The notes under the pieces: model-generated
The model's database searches: none
What the model saw: the letters and a program-made list of their open reading frames with translations, nothing else
Told to the model about the DNA's origin: nothing
NCBI RefSeq assembly: GCF_030272615.1
Contig: NC_081410.1
Coordinates: 128,030,640 to 128,094,639, forward strand
DNA: 64,000 nucleotides
From: Cryptomeria japonica
Lineage: Eukaryota > Streptophyta > Pinopsida > Cupressales > Cupressaceae
Direction of reading: 5' to 3'
Part shown: one piece after another, positions 35,302 through 46,859 of the stretch
Layout of the letters: the number at the start of each line of letters is the position of its first letter
Numbering within the stretch: the first letter of the stretch is position 1
Position numbers and translations under genes: made by a program

Positions 35302-36650
35302 CTATGTGTAAAACCTGTGAAGGTGCATGTTGTTGATAGGATCCTCCAAAGGTTCACCATCTGGAGTTGAAAGCTGATATGCACTAGATCCATAGGTTGC
35401 TGTAATGATGTAAGGACCAAGCCAATTCGGTTCGAATTTGCCCTTCTTCTATCTGTCTTGCTGATTTTTAGGATTTTCTTTGAGAACTAAGTCCCCCACC
35501 TCAAATGCACGAGGCTTCACTTTATGATTGTAACTGCGACTCATTTGTTGTTGATAAGCCTCGAGGTGATTAAAAGCAGTTTGTCTTCATTCATCCAATA
35601 GTTCTAGTTCTTGCAAGCGAGAGACCCTGTAGTCTTCATCACTGATAATGTTTTGTAAAGAGACTCGTAAAGATGGTAACTCGACCTCGATAGGAAAGAT
35701 AGCTTCAACACCATAGACAAGTGAATAAGGTGTGGCTCATGTAGGTGTGCAAACACTTGTGCGATAAGCCCAAAGTATGGGATTAAGTTGAATATGTCAA
35801 TTGCGGCCAGCGTCATCAACTATCTTTTTTAGGATTTTAAGAATGGTTTTATTAGACGCCTCAACTTGACTTTTACCTTGGGGGTAATAGGGCATGGAGA
35901 AATGATGGGTAATATGGAAGTGATCACAAAGTTCACGAACATCCTAATTTTTGAAGAGACATCCATTATCGGTGATGATGGAAATAGGAATACCGTATCG
36001 ACAAAGGATGTAGTTGAGGATGAATGTAGCAATCTGTTTTCCAGTTACTTGTGTAAGTGGCACGACTTCAATCCATTTTGTGAAATACTATGTGATAGTG
36101 ATGATGAATTTGTGGCCATTAGAAGGAGGGTGAATCTTGCCTATGAGATCGAGTCCCCATTAGAAAAAGGGCCAAGGAGTCGCAATCAGTTGAAGTTCTT
36201 GTGCTGGTGCATGAATAAGGTCTCCATGAATTTGACATTGCTTACATTTCTTGACAAACTGATATGAGTCTTTTTCTATATTGGGCCAGTAATATCCAGT
36301 CCCGATGAGTTTCTTGGCTAAGGTAGGACCACTAGAATGTGGACCACATATCCCTTCATGAACTTCGCGTAACACAATCTGAGCTTTGTCCCTTTCTAAA
36401 CATCTAAGAAGAGTGCCATCTAGACCTCGACGGTATAAGATATTGGCTAAAATGACGTATCGGGAAGATTGGCGAATGAAAGTGCGACGTTGATTGTTGG
36501 ATAAGTCAAGAGGAAGGATATTATTACGAAGGTATGTGAAAATGGAGCTGTATAACTGGGAATCAGGACCAACGACACCTATCATCTCAAAAGGAGTGAC
36601 CTCATATGATGGAACCAAAAGGTTATCCACCAAGAACTCATAGCAGGTTT
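35302..36650 (-). pseudogene. Tat gypsy integrase
   Basis: The zinc-binding HHCC domain is clear in 36160-36690: REVHEGICGPHSSGPTLAKK then YQFVKKCKQCQIHGD. The core continues below 36170 with stops: D in LDLIGKIHPPSNGHKF, D in GIPISIITDNG, E in SQVEASNKTILKILKK, giving the D-D-E set. The C-terminal part has KPRAFEVGDLVLKENPKN and WLGPYIITATYGSSAYQLS, ending HLHRFYT then TAG at 35302-35304. It would insert the element's DNA. At least six in-frame stops are visible. Confidence 0.92.
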
Positions 36651-36669
36651 CATTTTGTGGTAGATCTAT

Positions 36670-37040
36670 TAGTGAAGCAATAGTAGCCATGGCATCTACG
36701 ACTCAATTCTACTCTCTTGGTATCTGCTCAAAGGTTAACTTCATGAAATGTTGTTTTAGGTCATCCACCTTTTTTTTTGTAAGGCATTAATTTTTCATCC
36801 TTTGTTTGGTAGTCATCAATTGCTTGACAAATTACAAGTTGAGAGTCCCCAAAAACATGAAGTTCCTGGATCTTCCACTGAACTGCAATCCGTAATTGAG
36901 TTGTTAATGCCTCATATTTTTCTATGTTATTAGTGCAAGGAAATGATAATTGATATGATTTTGGTATGGAATCTCCTTGAGGTGTGATGAAAAGGATGCC
37001 AGCGCCTTCACCATGCTATGTGTATGAGCCATCAAAGTAT
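36670..37040 (-). pseudogene. Second, archaeal-type RNase H (aRH) of the Tat element
   Basis: Lies between the first RNase H and integrase, the position typical of Tat elements. The four catalytic acidic positions are visible: D in YFDGSYT, E in NNIEKYEALTTQLR, D in LHVFGDSQLVICQA, D in VVDAMATIAS. It would degrade RNA in RNA-DNA hybrids during reverse transcription. Stops interrupt it after YFDGSYT and in PRE-x-N-x-VVDAM, and a run of A residues (plus-strand T-run near 36,770) causes a frameshift. Confidence 0.88.
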
Positions 37041-37045
37041 AGTTG

Positions 37046-38440
37046 TCAAGGCTTCATGTGTGATACCATCAAGATGGATTCATCTGGAAATTCTAAAGTT
37101 AGAGGAGCACCATCTATCATGGGAGCATCTGCTAACCAATCTGTGATAGCTTGTCCTTTTATTTCTTTTCTATCTACATATTCAATATCAAATTCACTCA
37201 AGAGAATCACCCATTTGGCTAGTCGACTAGTAAGCATCTCTTTATTGAGAAGGTATTTCAATGGACCGATCCTTGCGACTAGCTTAGTTTTATGAGTTAG
37301 CATGTAGTGTCATAATTTCTATGAAGCAAAGACCACGGCGAGACATGCACGCTCAATTGGTGTGTATTTTAGCTCATAGCCTACCAAAGTACGACTGATG
37401 TAGTAGACTGCCTTTTCTTTGTCCTCAGCATCTTGTTGTGCTAAGAGTGCCCCCAGTGCTGTTGATGTAGCCGATATGTAGAGTAACAGGGGTTGTTTTG
37501 GAACTGGTGGCATCAAGACTGGTGGATTCAGAAGATAATCTTTGAGTATCTGAAAAGCCTGTTGACAGTTATCATCCCATTTGAATTTGATGTTTTTGTG
37601 TAGCAAGTGTTGAAAAGGATGACATTTATCTGCAAGTTGTGCTATGAATCTTTGTATGGACTGAAGTCTTCCTTGTAAAGACCGAAGTTGACTGATAATT
37701 CTTGGTGGTGGCATCTCTAGGATCTCCTTGACTGTTGCTGGATCGACTTAAATTCCTCTTTTTGAGACAATGAATCCTAGGAGCTTCTCAGAGGTTACTC
37801 CAAAGACACATTTCTTGGGGTTTAATCTTACTTTATATTTTTCCAACCGATCAAAAATGACTGAAAGTATGTCCAAATGTTGAGCTCTGTTTATTGATTT
37901 TCCCAAGAGGTCGTCAACATAGTCTTCTACAGTTACGTGCATGAGATCATAAAAGATGGTAGTCATGGCTCTTTGATATGTAGCGCTTGTATTCTTTAGC
38001 CCGAAGGGCATGACATTCCAGTAGAAAGTTCCCCAGGGACAAGTAAATGTTGTTTTGTGCTGATCCTCGGATGCAATTTTTATTTGATTGTAGCCGGAGA
38101 ATCCATCCATCAAAGATAACATCGCATGAATTGTTGTGAGATCTATGGTCAGGTCAATATTTGGCAATGGAAAATCATCCTTGGGACAAGCTTTGTTGAT
38201 GTCTCTGAAATCTGTGCATATTCTAATGCTACAATCTGGCTTGCTGACTGGTACTAAGTTGGAGATCCATTCAGGATAATCAAATGGGCGTATGAATCCA
38301 ACATCCAATAATTTTTCAAGCTCCGCTTTGACTAACAATGCCACTTGTGGATGCATCTTTCTTAATATCTGTTTCACTAGTTTTGCCCTCGGTTTAACTG
38401 TCAAATGATTTATTACTAAATCTGGATCCATTCCAGGCAT
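37046..38440 (-). pseudogene. Tat gypsy reverse transcriptase and first RNase H
   Basis: RT lies in 37748-38440: KLLDVGFIRPFDYPEWISN, VPVSKPDCSIRICTDFRDIN, PWGTFYWNVMPFGLKNTSAT, catalytic YVDD in VEDYVDDLLGKS, and LNPKKCVFGVTSEKLLGF. A stop at about 37,746 precedes the thumb and first RNase H (37319-37714): FKWDDNCQQAFQILKDYL, LLLYISATSTALGALLAQQD, YYISRTLVGYELKYTPIERA. The first catalytic Asp of this RNase H is replaced (ISATST), as is usual in the Tat group where the second RNase H takes over. The frame then continues in 37046-37303. Confidence 0.93.
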
Positions 38441-39734
38441 ATCAGCATATGACCATGCAAAATTGATGTGTTGCTCTGTGAAGAAACTTATGAACTTTGG
38501 TCTTTTGTCTCTATCAGAGATTGTGCCAGAAATATGTTATGTGGAATTTCTTTTGTACCAATGTTTGTTTTGATGGTCTCCTCTACTAACATAGATGATT
38601 TTTCTTAATATGATGTCAGGAGAATGTCGAGCCTTCCATCTTCGGGTGCCTTAGAGAGGTTTTCACCCTCAGATACGTCCTTTATTTTTACTTTTTTGGG
38701 GTCAGACAGTGCCACAATGTGGTTTTCACCATGAGACCCATGATTTATTTTTATTTTTACATTTTTGCAACTGGAAGGCCCAACACCCTCACCAAAATAT
38801 GCCACGTTGTTGAGTTCTATAGTGTATCCTGCCTTATAGTCCCCTAGTGGAAGATCATCTCATATGCCTAGATAGTCAATAAAGGCTTCATTGTTTTGGA
38901 ATGTGTCAAACTGTACAAGTCCTTCATGGTCCCAGTCAATAAGTTGGCGGTGAACAAGGGGAAGGCCTTCAATATTTTCAAAGTCAGCAGGACTAAGGGT
39001 GAAGATGAAGTTGTATTTAGGTATGTCAAGGTAGTTGTCAAGGTCATCGTTGGCACTCTCCTCATCTGTCTCAATCGTGAACGAGTCCAAATTGTCATCA
39101 CTAGTAGCGCATTTTGGGACGGGTGTCCTCATTCTTCGTGATTTCGACCTAGAACCTAGAGGCAAAGACTGTGTAGGATCCTCAGGGGTTGTTTCTTGAC
39201 CAACTTTGAATTTTCTATAAAATTCCTCTTCTTCTGTAGGTTCGCTTGGTTCTCTGAATGTCTTAGTGAGTTCATAGTCACTAGAGGATTTGTCTGAACC
39301 CCATTCCCATTCATTGGAGTCGGTGGAATAGCGTTTCTCTTGTTGATCTTTGGAAGCCTTGATTTGTAATGCTTCTTCTATTTTTCGAGTATTTTCTCTG
39401 GAAGACATGAAACCAAGCCCTTTCGAGCGTTCCTTTTTAAATGTAAATTCTGGTTGCAAAGGTTGAATGATACCTTTCTTTCTTAAACCTAGAGGACTTT
39501 TACCATCATACCCAAACTTTTGTAGGATCTTGAACCCTTTGCGCCATATTTTTCACATGGTATGTTGATGTGATCTTGTGTACCATATTCAAGGTCTTTG
39601 TAAAGCATTTTGTATAAGTCTTCTTCCATTTCGCCTCACTTTTGGAAGATAGTAAGATCCCATTTGAGTGTAATGATAGATACCCGTTTAGAAGGATGTG
39701 GTCGTCCATGTTCTTTTGGTGAACTCATAACTTG
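38441..39734 (-). pseudogene. Protease-RT linker region of the Tat polyprotein
   Basis: Contains a charged, Ser/Glu/Asp-rich frame (38860-39459, 199 codons) ending with LVHRQLIDWDHEGLVQFDTF, and, just before RT, FAWSYADMPGMDPDL, the usual entry to gypsy RT. No enzymatic motif is present in the linker. Frames are disrupted between the blocks. Confidence 0.65.
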
Positions 39735-40660
39735 CTATAAGCACATGGTTTGATTCAAAGTGCATTCACCCATGCCTTTGTCCTGATATTTCCCTTTAAG
39801 CTCACCTTGTTTTGATGTTGAAGGTTTCAATGATTCAGGGTCGATGTATGACGAAGAAGGGATAGCTTCTCTATTATTTGGAATGATTGTCTCAGCTTTT
39901 GGTCTCAAGTTATTGTAGTATATAAATGGATTAGGATCACCATTAACTGTTACTTCAACTCCATTATGAGGAAATATAATGAATTGGTGGTATGTAGATG
40001 GGACTGCCCTCATCTCATGAATCCAAGGACATCCCAACAATATGTTGTATGTAAGATCCAAGTCTAGGACTTGACAAACAACATCTTTTGTAACTGGCCC
40101 AACTTTGAGAGGCAAGGTGACTGTGCCTTTGGATGAACGCTCTTTATCATCATATGCCTTGATGGTAGTTTTATTTGTAGCATTCACAGCTTTATCTGAA
40201 TATCACCATTGTATTATTGTGTTCAAAGTACATATATTGAGACCATCTCCTCCATCTATTAGGACTCATTTTATTCGATGTTTGTGTAGGAAGGCTTCAA
40301 TGTGTAAAGGTGCATTATGTGGTTGGCTCACAGAGGCATCATCAACTTCTATGAATATAAGGGAGTGTGGAATGGAAAGGTATCCCACCATGGCTTGAAA
40401 CTGGTCCACGTTTAGATCAGTGGGGATGGAAGTGTCTCTCAAAGATTTGTCAAGAATGGCTTTATGTGAGGGGGATATGCGTAAGAGCTCAAGGATTGAG
40501 ATAAGCGTGGGTGTCTTCCCTAACTATTCTACAAGGTCATACTCAGGTTTGGTCAATGAGGAAGCGATGTTTTTAGCTGGAGCACCTTGTAAAGTGAATT
40601 TACTTCGAAGGGTTGTAACATTACATTAGAGGTAGGTTCGAAAGAAGATCCAATGCCTTT
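39735..40660 (-). pseudogene. Tat gypsy aspartic protease
   Basis: The active-site region reads VLIDGGDGLNICTL (DGG in place of the commoner DSG/DTG) near 40,250. It continues after a stop into 39735-40187 with LKVGPVTKDVVCQVLDLDLT, YNILLGCPWIHEMRAVPSTY. The second block is a hallmark of Tat/Ogre-type proteases. Upstream, PTLISILELLRISPSHKAIL and LNVDQFQAMVGYLS belong to the same domain. At least three stops and a frameshift relative to the Gag C-terminal region are visible. Confidence 0.85.
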
Positions 40661-42817
40661 TAGGACAACCTTGGGTCTTTGGGTAGAATTTTCAGGTGTT
40701 TTGTCCTTTATGATAATGGTAGAGACATAATTGTCCATCAAAATGTGATTGACAGTTGAATCATAGTTATAGGATGCTCTGGTAAAATTGGTTTGCTCAT
40801 CTGTGGCTTTATCTTTTCCCTTGTCATGTTTTGGGAATGGTTCCTTAAACATTTCATGTTCTTGATTGGATGAGTGTTGTTCAATCTTAATGTCACCTCT
40901 ATCAATAAGATCTTGTATGATGTTCTTTAGCTGATGATAATTTCTTGTTTTATGACCCTTTCTTTTGTGATATTCACAATATTCATCGTCATTCCACCAA
41001 TTTGGTTCGTATGGAGGCAAATATGGAATTGTTATGATTTTGTTTGCAACTATCTTGTTGACAGCTGACTCGAGTGGTTCTCCCAATGGGGTATACTTCC
41101 TTCGTGATTTGGAAGTTGTTTGAGTATTTACTTGATTGTTTGTAGAGCTTGATCCAAAAAAAATGATTTTGGGTCATATTGTATTAGCATCAACAACACC
41201 ATCATTGACTGTGTTCTTGTTTTTATTCCAAAATCTTGGCTTGTCTTTTCCTTTAAAGTCCTCTTTGTTTTCTTTGAATATCTTAATGACTCCTTGTTCA
41301 ATTAAGACTTTCTCTATTGCCAAGCCTTTTTCAATGACATCCTTGAAGGTGGACAAACAAGCTTTTCTTAGGTCATAACCAATTTCTCTATGGACATTCT
41401 GGGTGAACATCTCTACCATTTATTTTTGTGGAATTTCACAAGAGCATCTACTAGCTATATTTCTCCATCTTTGTAAAAATGATGAAAAAGATTCTCCATC
41501 CCTTTGTTTGGTGTTGCACAAAGTAGTGATTGATATGTCTGTCTCTATGTTGTATGAGAAATGTTGGATAAATGCCTCTGCTAAGTCACCCCATGACTTG
41601 ATTCCAGGTGGGAGTTGAGAGAACCATTCCATAGCTTGATCACCTAAGCTCTGTGGGAATAATCTCATCAAATATGTCTCTTCTATTGCTACCTCAATGC
41701 AAGCTGTGAAAAACTGTCTTATATGTGCCTTAGGATCTCCTTTGCCTTTGTACTTATCGAACTTAGGTGTCACAAAGTGTGTAGGAAATGGAGGCATTGG
41801 AATGCTTTTGTCAAATGGATAGGGACATATGTCTCTCATTGTGTAAGTTGGCTTTGGTGTATTTATGTCCTCCATTTTCTTTTGTAAGTCCTTAATTTGT
41901 TGTTCCCAATTGTTATTAGGTGGAGATCGACTTCTTGGACCATACCTCATGCCTGAGGCACCGAGTGGAGGAGGAGAATGTTGCATATATGGATGATATT
42001 GATCATACACATGTTCATATGGAGGAGGTCTTTAATGATGTTGCGTATAAGGACCACTTGGTATAGAGTCATGATGAGGAATGGAATATTTGTTTTGTCC
42101 ATGTATACCATACTCTACGGGCATGCCATGAGTTTGTTCTAATGTGTTGCCCCCAAATTTGACGTGGGGTTTCCTTGTGTCCAAATTTTGATCATGGCTT
42201 TGGATATCCAATTGCTTTTATGGTTGGTCCTTAGCGTTGGTATGTGATTGAGTATATTTTTCTGCATAAGACTTCCATAATGGCCTGCGAAGGTGAGTAT
42301 CATATGCTTGACCATGTGTATGTGGGACCTTGGGTTTTTGAAACAAAGATGATGGTGATTCAGACACAAGATGTGATCCTCTATTGCCTCTACTATTAGG
42401 CCTCCTTTGATCCATGTTGAGTTGAGGTTCTTGCAAAGGTTTATTTTCCATTATTTGAGACATGTCAAAATCATGAGGAATCTTGGCTCCACTTTGTGCC
42501 ATCACTTGTAAGAAATATTGTCTATCTCTCCTCATTATTTCCTCAACCAATCGATTAAAATGGGGATCCATAATGGAGTCTTCCACTTCTGCTGAATGCA
42601 TGAAAAAGTTGTCCATATTGTCATTGTGTGTATCATTGTTGTTTGTAGTGTCCATGTTCTCAACATTTGGAATGTTTCTATAGGCATCCATGTCAGGTAA
42701 TGTGGTATAATCAAAATTGAAAAAGACATCATTATCATACTCATAGGCACTCATGTTTGTAGACTCTTGAGCCTCTTTAGCTTCTCTCCTAGATTTTTGG
42801 GAACGGGTTTCAACCAT
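40661..42817 (-). pseudogene. Tat gypsy Gag
   Basis: Gag opens at 42817 with MVETRSQKSRREAKEAQ. It continues, after stops near 42,218 and 42,034, into the retrotransposon gag core in 41420-42010: FDKYKGKGDPKAHIRQFFTA, LFPQSLGDQAMEWFSQLPPG, FIQHFSYN. A stop separates 41174-41419 (VHREIGYDLRKACLSTFKDV). A knuckle-like region follows in 40553-41086, CEYHKRKGHKTRNYHQLK, where the last metal ligand is Tyr instead of Cys. It would form the particle that houses reverse transcription. Internal stops make it a pseudogene. Confidence 0.88.
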
Positions 42818-45128
42818 GAACTAGGTCTTGACCAATATGTGTTAGACTAGATGAAAATGAAAAGAGTATGGAAGACCAAGAGTTGGATGGAATGTGAATG
42901 AATCTGAGGTTTTCTTGCAATGTCCAAAGTGTAAGACCAAGTATGTATGTAGTAGAGTAGGTGTGGCTTACAAAGAGATGATAGTTTCTCTTGATGAGGT
43001 AAGTTGACCTTGACTCTAAGTAAGACCAAATGAGACCCAAAGGTGATAGACCTTGATGAGGGACCACTTAGAAAAATGTTGTTGTATGTAATGTGTGGAC
43101 AAAGAAAGATGAGGACAAGCAAGTGACCTTTTAAATCAAGTTTAGACACATGTGAATGTAATGCAAGGTGTAAAGCAATGATGGACTTTGTGAGACCTAG
43201 AAATAGGCTGAATGCTAGATGAAAATCTGGAGAGATAACCTAGGAAGCTCAATAAGTCTGAAATTGACTGCTCTTGTTTGCTAGACTGTAATTTTTTCCA
43301 ATTTTGAACACAGACGTGCCTGTATACTTCACAGACGCGTTTCTGAGATTTTGTAAATGTAATGTTGCTTAAGAGAACACATACGTGTTTCTGAGATTTT
43401 ATAAATGTAATGTTGCTTAAGAGAACACAAATGCGTTTCTGAGATTTTGTAAATGTAATGTTGCTTAAGAGAACATAGATGCATTTCTGCCCTTCACAGA
43501 CGCAGCTAAATGACACAGACGCAATTCTATTAGACACAAACGCGTTTCCAGAAATTAAGTGCAATTTTTCCAATGTGTAAAGTTGTTTGTTGTGACCAAT
43601 GATAAATTCGTTTGACTATTTTTCCATGACAAGAGGACACAATATTGATGAAGACTCAATGTTTGCAAGTGTTTAGACTCAAAATGACTCAAAAATGACT
43701 GCAAAGAAAGTGTGTTGTTTGATGTAAAAAATGTTTTGCATACACTTGAAGACACAAAAGACACAATGTTTTGATGTTTGATCTTGAATGTTTGAATGCT
43801 CAAAAGAAGACAAGCACAATTCTTATGGCTGGATATGACAATAGTTGTTGATCCCAAATGGGGTTTCCCCCGAGGCTACGCTATTCAGAGTGGATACTTA
43901 GATGCTTGACCCCACTGGCTCCACCCTTGACACTCACTTCTCCAAGGCAGCCAAGCACCACTCCCCATGAAAACTCCCCGTGGTGAACTTTGTATCTCTA
44001 CTAAGAATCGTATGTGTGTGGGCTGCTCCAGAGGTCTGACCTCCTGCCCCAACAACTAGAAGGATTTTTGCTTTCTAAAACAAAAAGGTGCTAGTAAGGG
44101 TATCCGCTTGTGTAACCATACATGCGGCACTTTCAGCTTTGTAAATACAGAAGGCTCCCAGCCAGTAGGGGTTACGCCCTACAAATGATCAAATAAATTT
44201 GATCAAACGGGTTTATGGGGAGACATAGTGTCGGTATGAACTAATCATCACACGTTATCCATGGCTCTCACCATGGATACAGTTGTTTATAGTTGTTTGG
44301 AAGAGGATGGCTTTTCCTAGCTACCATTTGGGTCGTTCTCTCCTCACTAGTAGTCCTAATGACCACACAGGGAGACAAGCCCTCTGAAGATGAAACAAAA
44401 AGAGCCTATTGCCCAAGACACAAAAGACACTGGTTCAATTTTAGTGCACCAATTGAAGTATTTGCTATTCTATAAAAACAAGGCACACAAATGAAGATAA
44501 AAAACCCTTGCCAAGATCCTGCAACAAAGATTTGTTAGTAGTTTGGGTTGTTTCAAATGAGAACCCCTTCCTGCAAGCACACAAGTTAGGTAAATTTTAG
44601 ATCCAAAAGACTTTGTGAAATAGGGGCCTTCGACAAAATGATTTGATTCCAAGACAAGTTGCACCAATTTTATTAGCTAGATCACAAGATGTTAGCCTGA
44701 AATAAACCAGATCTGAAATCCAAATGATGAAATAAAGCCTCAAAACTGGATCAAAAATTGAAAATGCAAGATCTGAGACACAAACGTGATTAAACCTAAC
44801 TCAGACACAACAGAAAATCACAAATGCATCTAAATTAGTCGCATACGTGCCTAGATCACACAGATGCGACTCCCGAACGTAGACGCGACTGAGAGATTCA
44901 CAGACGTGGTTTGAAATCACAAGCACAACCCTGCAATCTGCAAAATAAGTTAAAATGATGTCGAACGCAAATGCGATTGAAAAGGTCACAGATGCGGTAG
45001 AAAAGAAAAAAACACGGTTACAGGATGTGCAGATGCGGAAATGTCGAAAGTTTGTCAAAAATTTCAGATCTGCAACTTCAAAAACACAAAATTTGCAACA
45101 AAATATGTTAAATGCAAAAGGGACAAGA
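42818..45128 (-). other. Long 5' leader of the Tat element
   Basis: The 2.3 kb between primer site and Gag start contain no supported gene. It includes the 48-bp repeat at 43340-43490 and several ACGCGTTT / ACGCGACT words (43,330-43,550; 44,820-45,030). A leader this long is common in large Tat-group elements. Confidence 0.6.
43340..43490. repeat. 48-bp tandem repeat in the Tat leader, three units
   Basis: TTTCTGAGATTTT starts at 43340, 43388 and 43436, with a partial fourth unit (TTTCTG) at 43484. Units contain AAATGTAATGTTGCTTAAGA and end in a variable ACGCG/TGCG/TGCA word. On the minus strand they keep an open 16-residue repeat of the type LLSNITFTKSQKRV. Confidence 0.92.
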
Positions 45129-45146
45129 GTCCCACCGAGTGCGCCA
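45129..45146 (-). other. Primer binding site of the Tat element
   Basis: On the minus strand TGGCGCACTCGGTGGGAC follows the 5' LTR after TTT. Gypsy primer sites typically begin TGGCGC; the tRNA species cannot be assigned without a tRNA set. Confidence 0.75.
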
Positions 45147-45149
45147 AAA

Positions 45150-45933
45150 TGTTTATGGTAAAAATGGAAACAACAATATTGAAAGATTAAATGAATTCAA
45201 CCACAAAACCCTATTCTAACAACAACAAAGATCCACCATAACATAGGAATATTACCTAAGACAATGCAAATCAAATGAAATCACAAAGATTATACCATCA
45301 CATGTCCAATAGGGTTTGGATCTTCATTCTTCCTATCTCCATTGATCTTGCTTGATATATTTGCTCTCAGATTTTATGTGTGCACAAGAGCTCAACAAAG
45401 AATGGAAATGTGGTTGCAAGTAGGCTTGATCACATATGAAAGTTCGAATGCTAGAAGGCTTCCAAGATCGATTATGGTTGATAATGAAGGAAGCATCTCC
45501 TTATATAGAAGACACTATAAGAAATGGAGGGATAAGATTGAGAGGTGTAAAAGATAAATGGTCGGCTAGGATTAGAGGGTGGGTAAAAGAAATAAGAAAA
45601 TAATGAGAGGGTAGGTAGGGTAGGAATTAAGAGATGAAGGACATGTGTCATAGGTAGAAAAGGCTAATGAATGAATTAATTAATTAAAGATTTATTTAAT
45701 TAAGAGAAGAAGTGGGATAATTAAATAAATAAAAGTATTTATTTAATTTAAGAAAAAGGATAATTTAAATAAATAAAAGTATTTATTTAAATGAGAAATA
45801 AGGCTAGAAGAGGATAAATGAATTAATTAAATATAAATAAAGATTTATTCAATTAATAGAAGAATTAGGCTTAAAATAATTAAATAAATAAAGATATTTA
45901 TTTAATTAGATAGGACAATTTTAGGTGTCTACA
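45150..45933 (-). repeat. 5' LTR of the Tat gypsy element (784 bp)
   Basis: Partner of 30065-30802. It is 46 bp longer because one AT-rich module containing AAATAAATAAAAGTATTT is present twice. In element orientation it has the same TG start, CA end and TATATAAGG box (plus-strand position near 45,503). Confidence 0.95.
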
Positions 45934-45938
45934 GATAT

Positions 45939-46859
45939 AAGATAAGCGATCGTTGTAATATGAGATGCCCCATTATGGATAGCAAAGTGTGTTATGCTAG
46001 ATAGCCATACGATAAGGTGATGATGTATGCCAGTATGGATAACCATATGATAGGGTGATATTTTTGCCAACATGATAGTGATATGCTAGGTAGCCATGAG
46101 ATTGTACGATCAATGATAGATTTGATAAGTAGTAGATTGGCCCCTACCTAGGTGAAAAAGATCAAGTGGTTTGGCCCCCACCTAGGCAAACTTGGAAAAG
46201 CAATCAACAAGGAACATGCAAGGGACTAAATAAAAAATGCAGATCATGCAAAAATGTAGATATGATGGCCCCCCTTAGAATGACATGTGTGAAAGGCATG
46301 TTATTCTAAGGAGAAAAGAATTTGTGGCACGCCAACATAGCAAGTTGTTTCTATGAAATGCCACCATTAGCTGATGACACATAAATGTCCACAACATCAA
46401 TGATAAAGGTAAAAGGACAAGGGGATCCAATAGTTTCGTGTCATAACCCATAGTAGTGAGAAAAATATGTAAGACATTTACGAGATGGGTATATCATCAT
46501 AGTGCCAAAGTTCTTAGATCTAAAAAAGAGAACATGAAGACAAAGATAAAAAGAAGGCTAAAATTTCCCCCAATGCTTTGTATCATCCCCGAATATCAAA
46601 AAGCAAGACACAATAGATACAAGAAATAGAGAGAAAAATAGAAGAAGGTATATGATAGAAAAATATCCCGTATCTAAGCACCTACGGAGTAACTCAGGTC
46701 CTCCAAGAGAGAACAACAAATAAAGACAGTCAACCTCATGTATCCAAGCACCTACATAGCAAATTGGGTCCTTTGGGAGGGAACAAACATGTAAAGAAAG
46801 CATAGAGGAACACAATCATGCACACATAGTATGCTACAAGATAAAGAAAGATAGGGCCC
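45939..46859. other. Unassigned sequence right of the Tat element
   Basis: No supported gene. It may be the 3' part of the older gypsy element whose protease lies at 48455-49150, but I find no RT, RNase H or integrase motifs on the minus strand. Confidence 0.4.

Larger units (their letters stand above)
30065..45933 (-). mobile_element. Complete Tat-type Ty3/gypsy retrotransposon (15.9 kb) with antisense PMD gene
   Basis: Two LTRs starting TGTAGACACC and ending CATAAACA in element orientation enclose gag-protease-RT-RNase H-second RNase H-integrase, all minus strand. GATAT at 30060-30064 and 45934-45938 is an exact target duplication, so the outer limits are secure. Integrase after RT defines gypsy; the second RNase H and the large region between integrase and 3' LTR define the Tat group (relatives of Ogre). 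That region holds an additional gene in antisense orientation and a minisatellite. All frames carry stops or shifts, so the copy cannot move by itself, although the intact LTRs and primer sites would be usable in trans. Confidence 0.95.
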
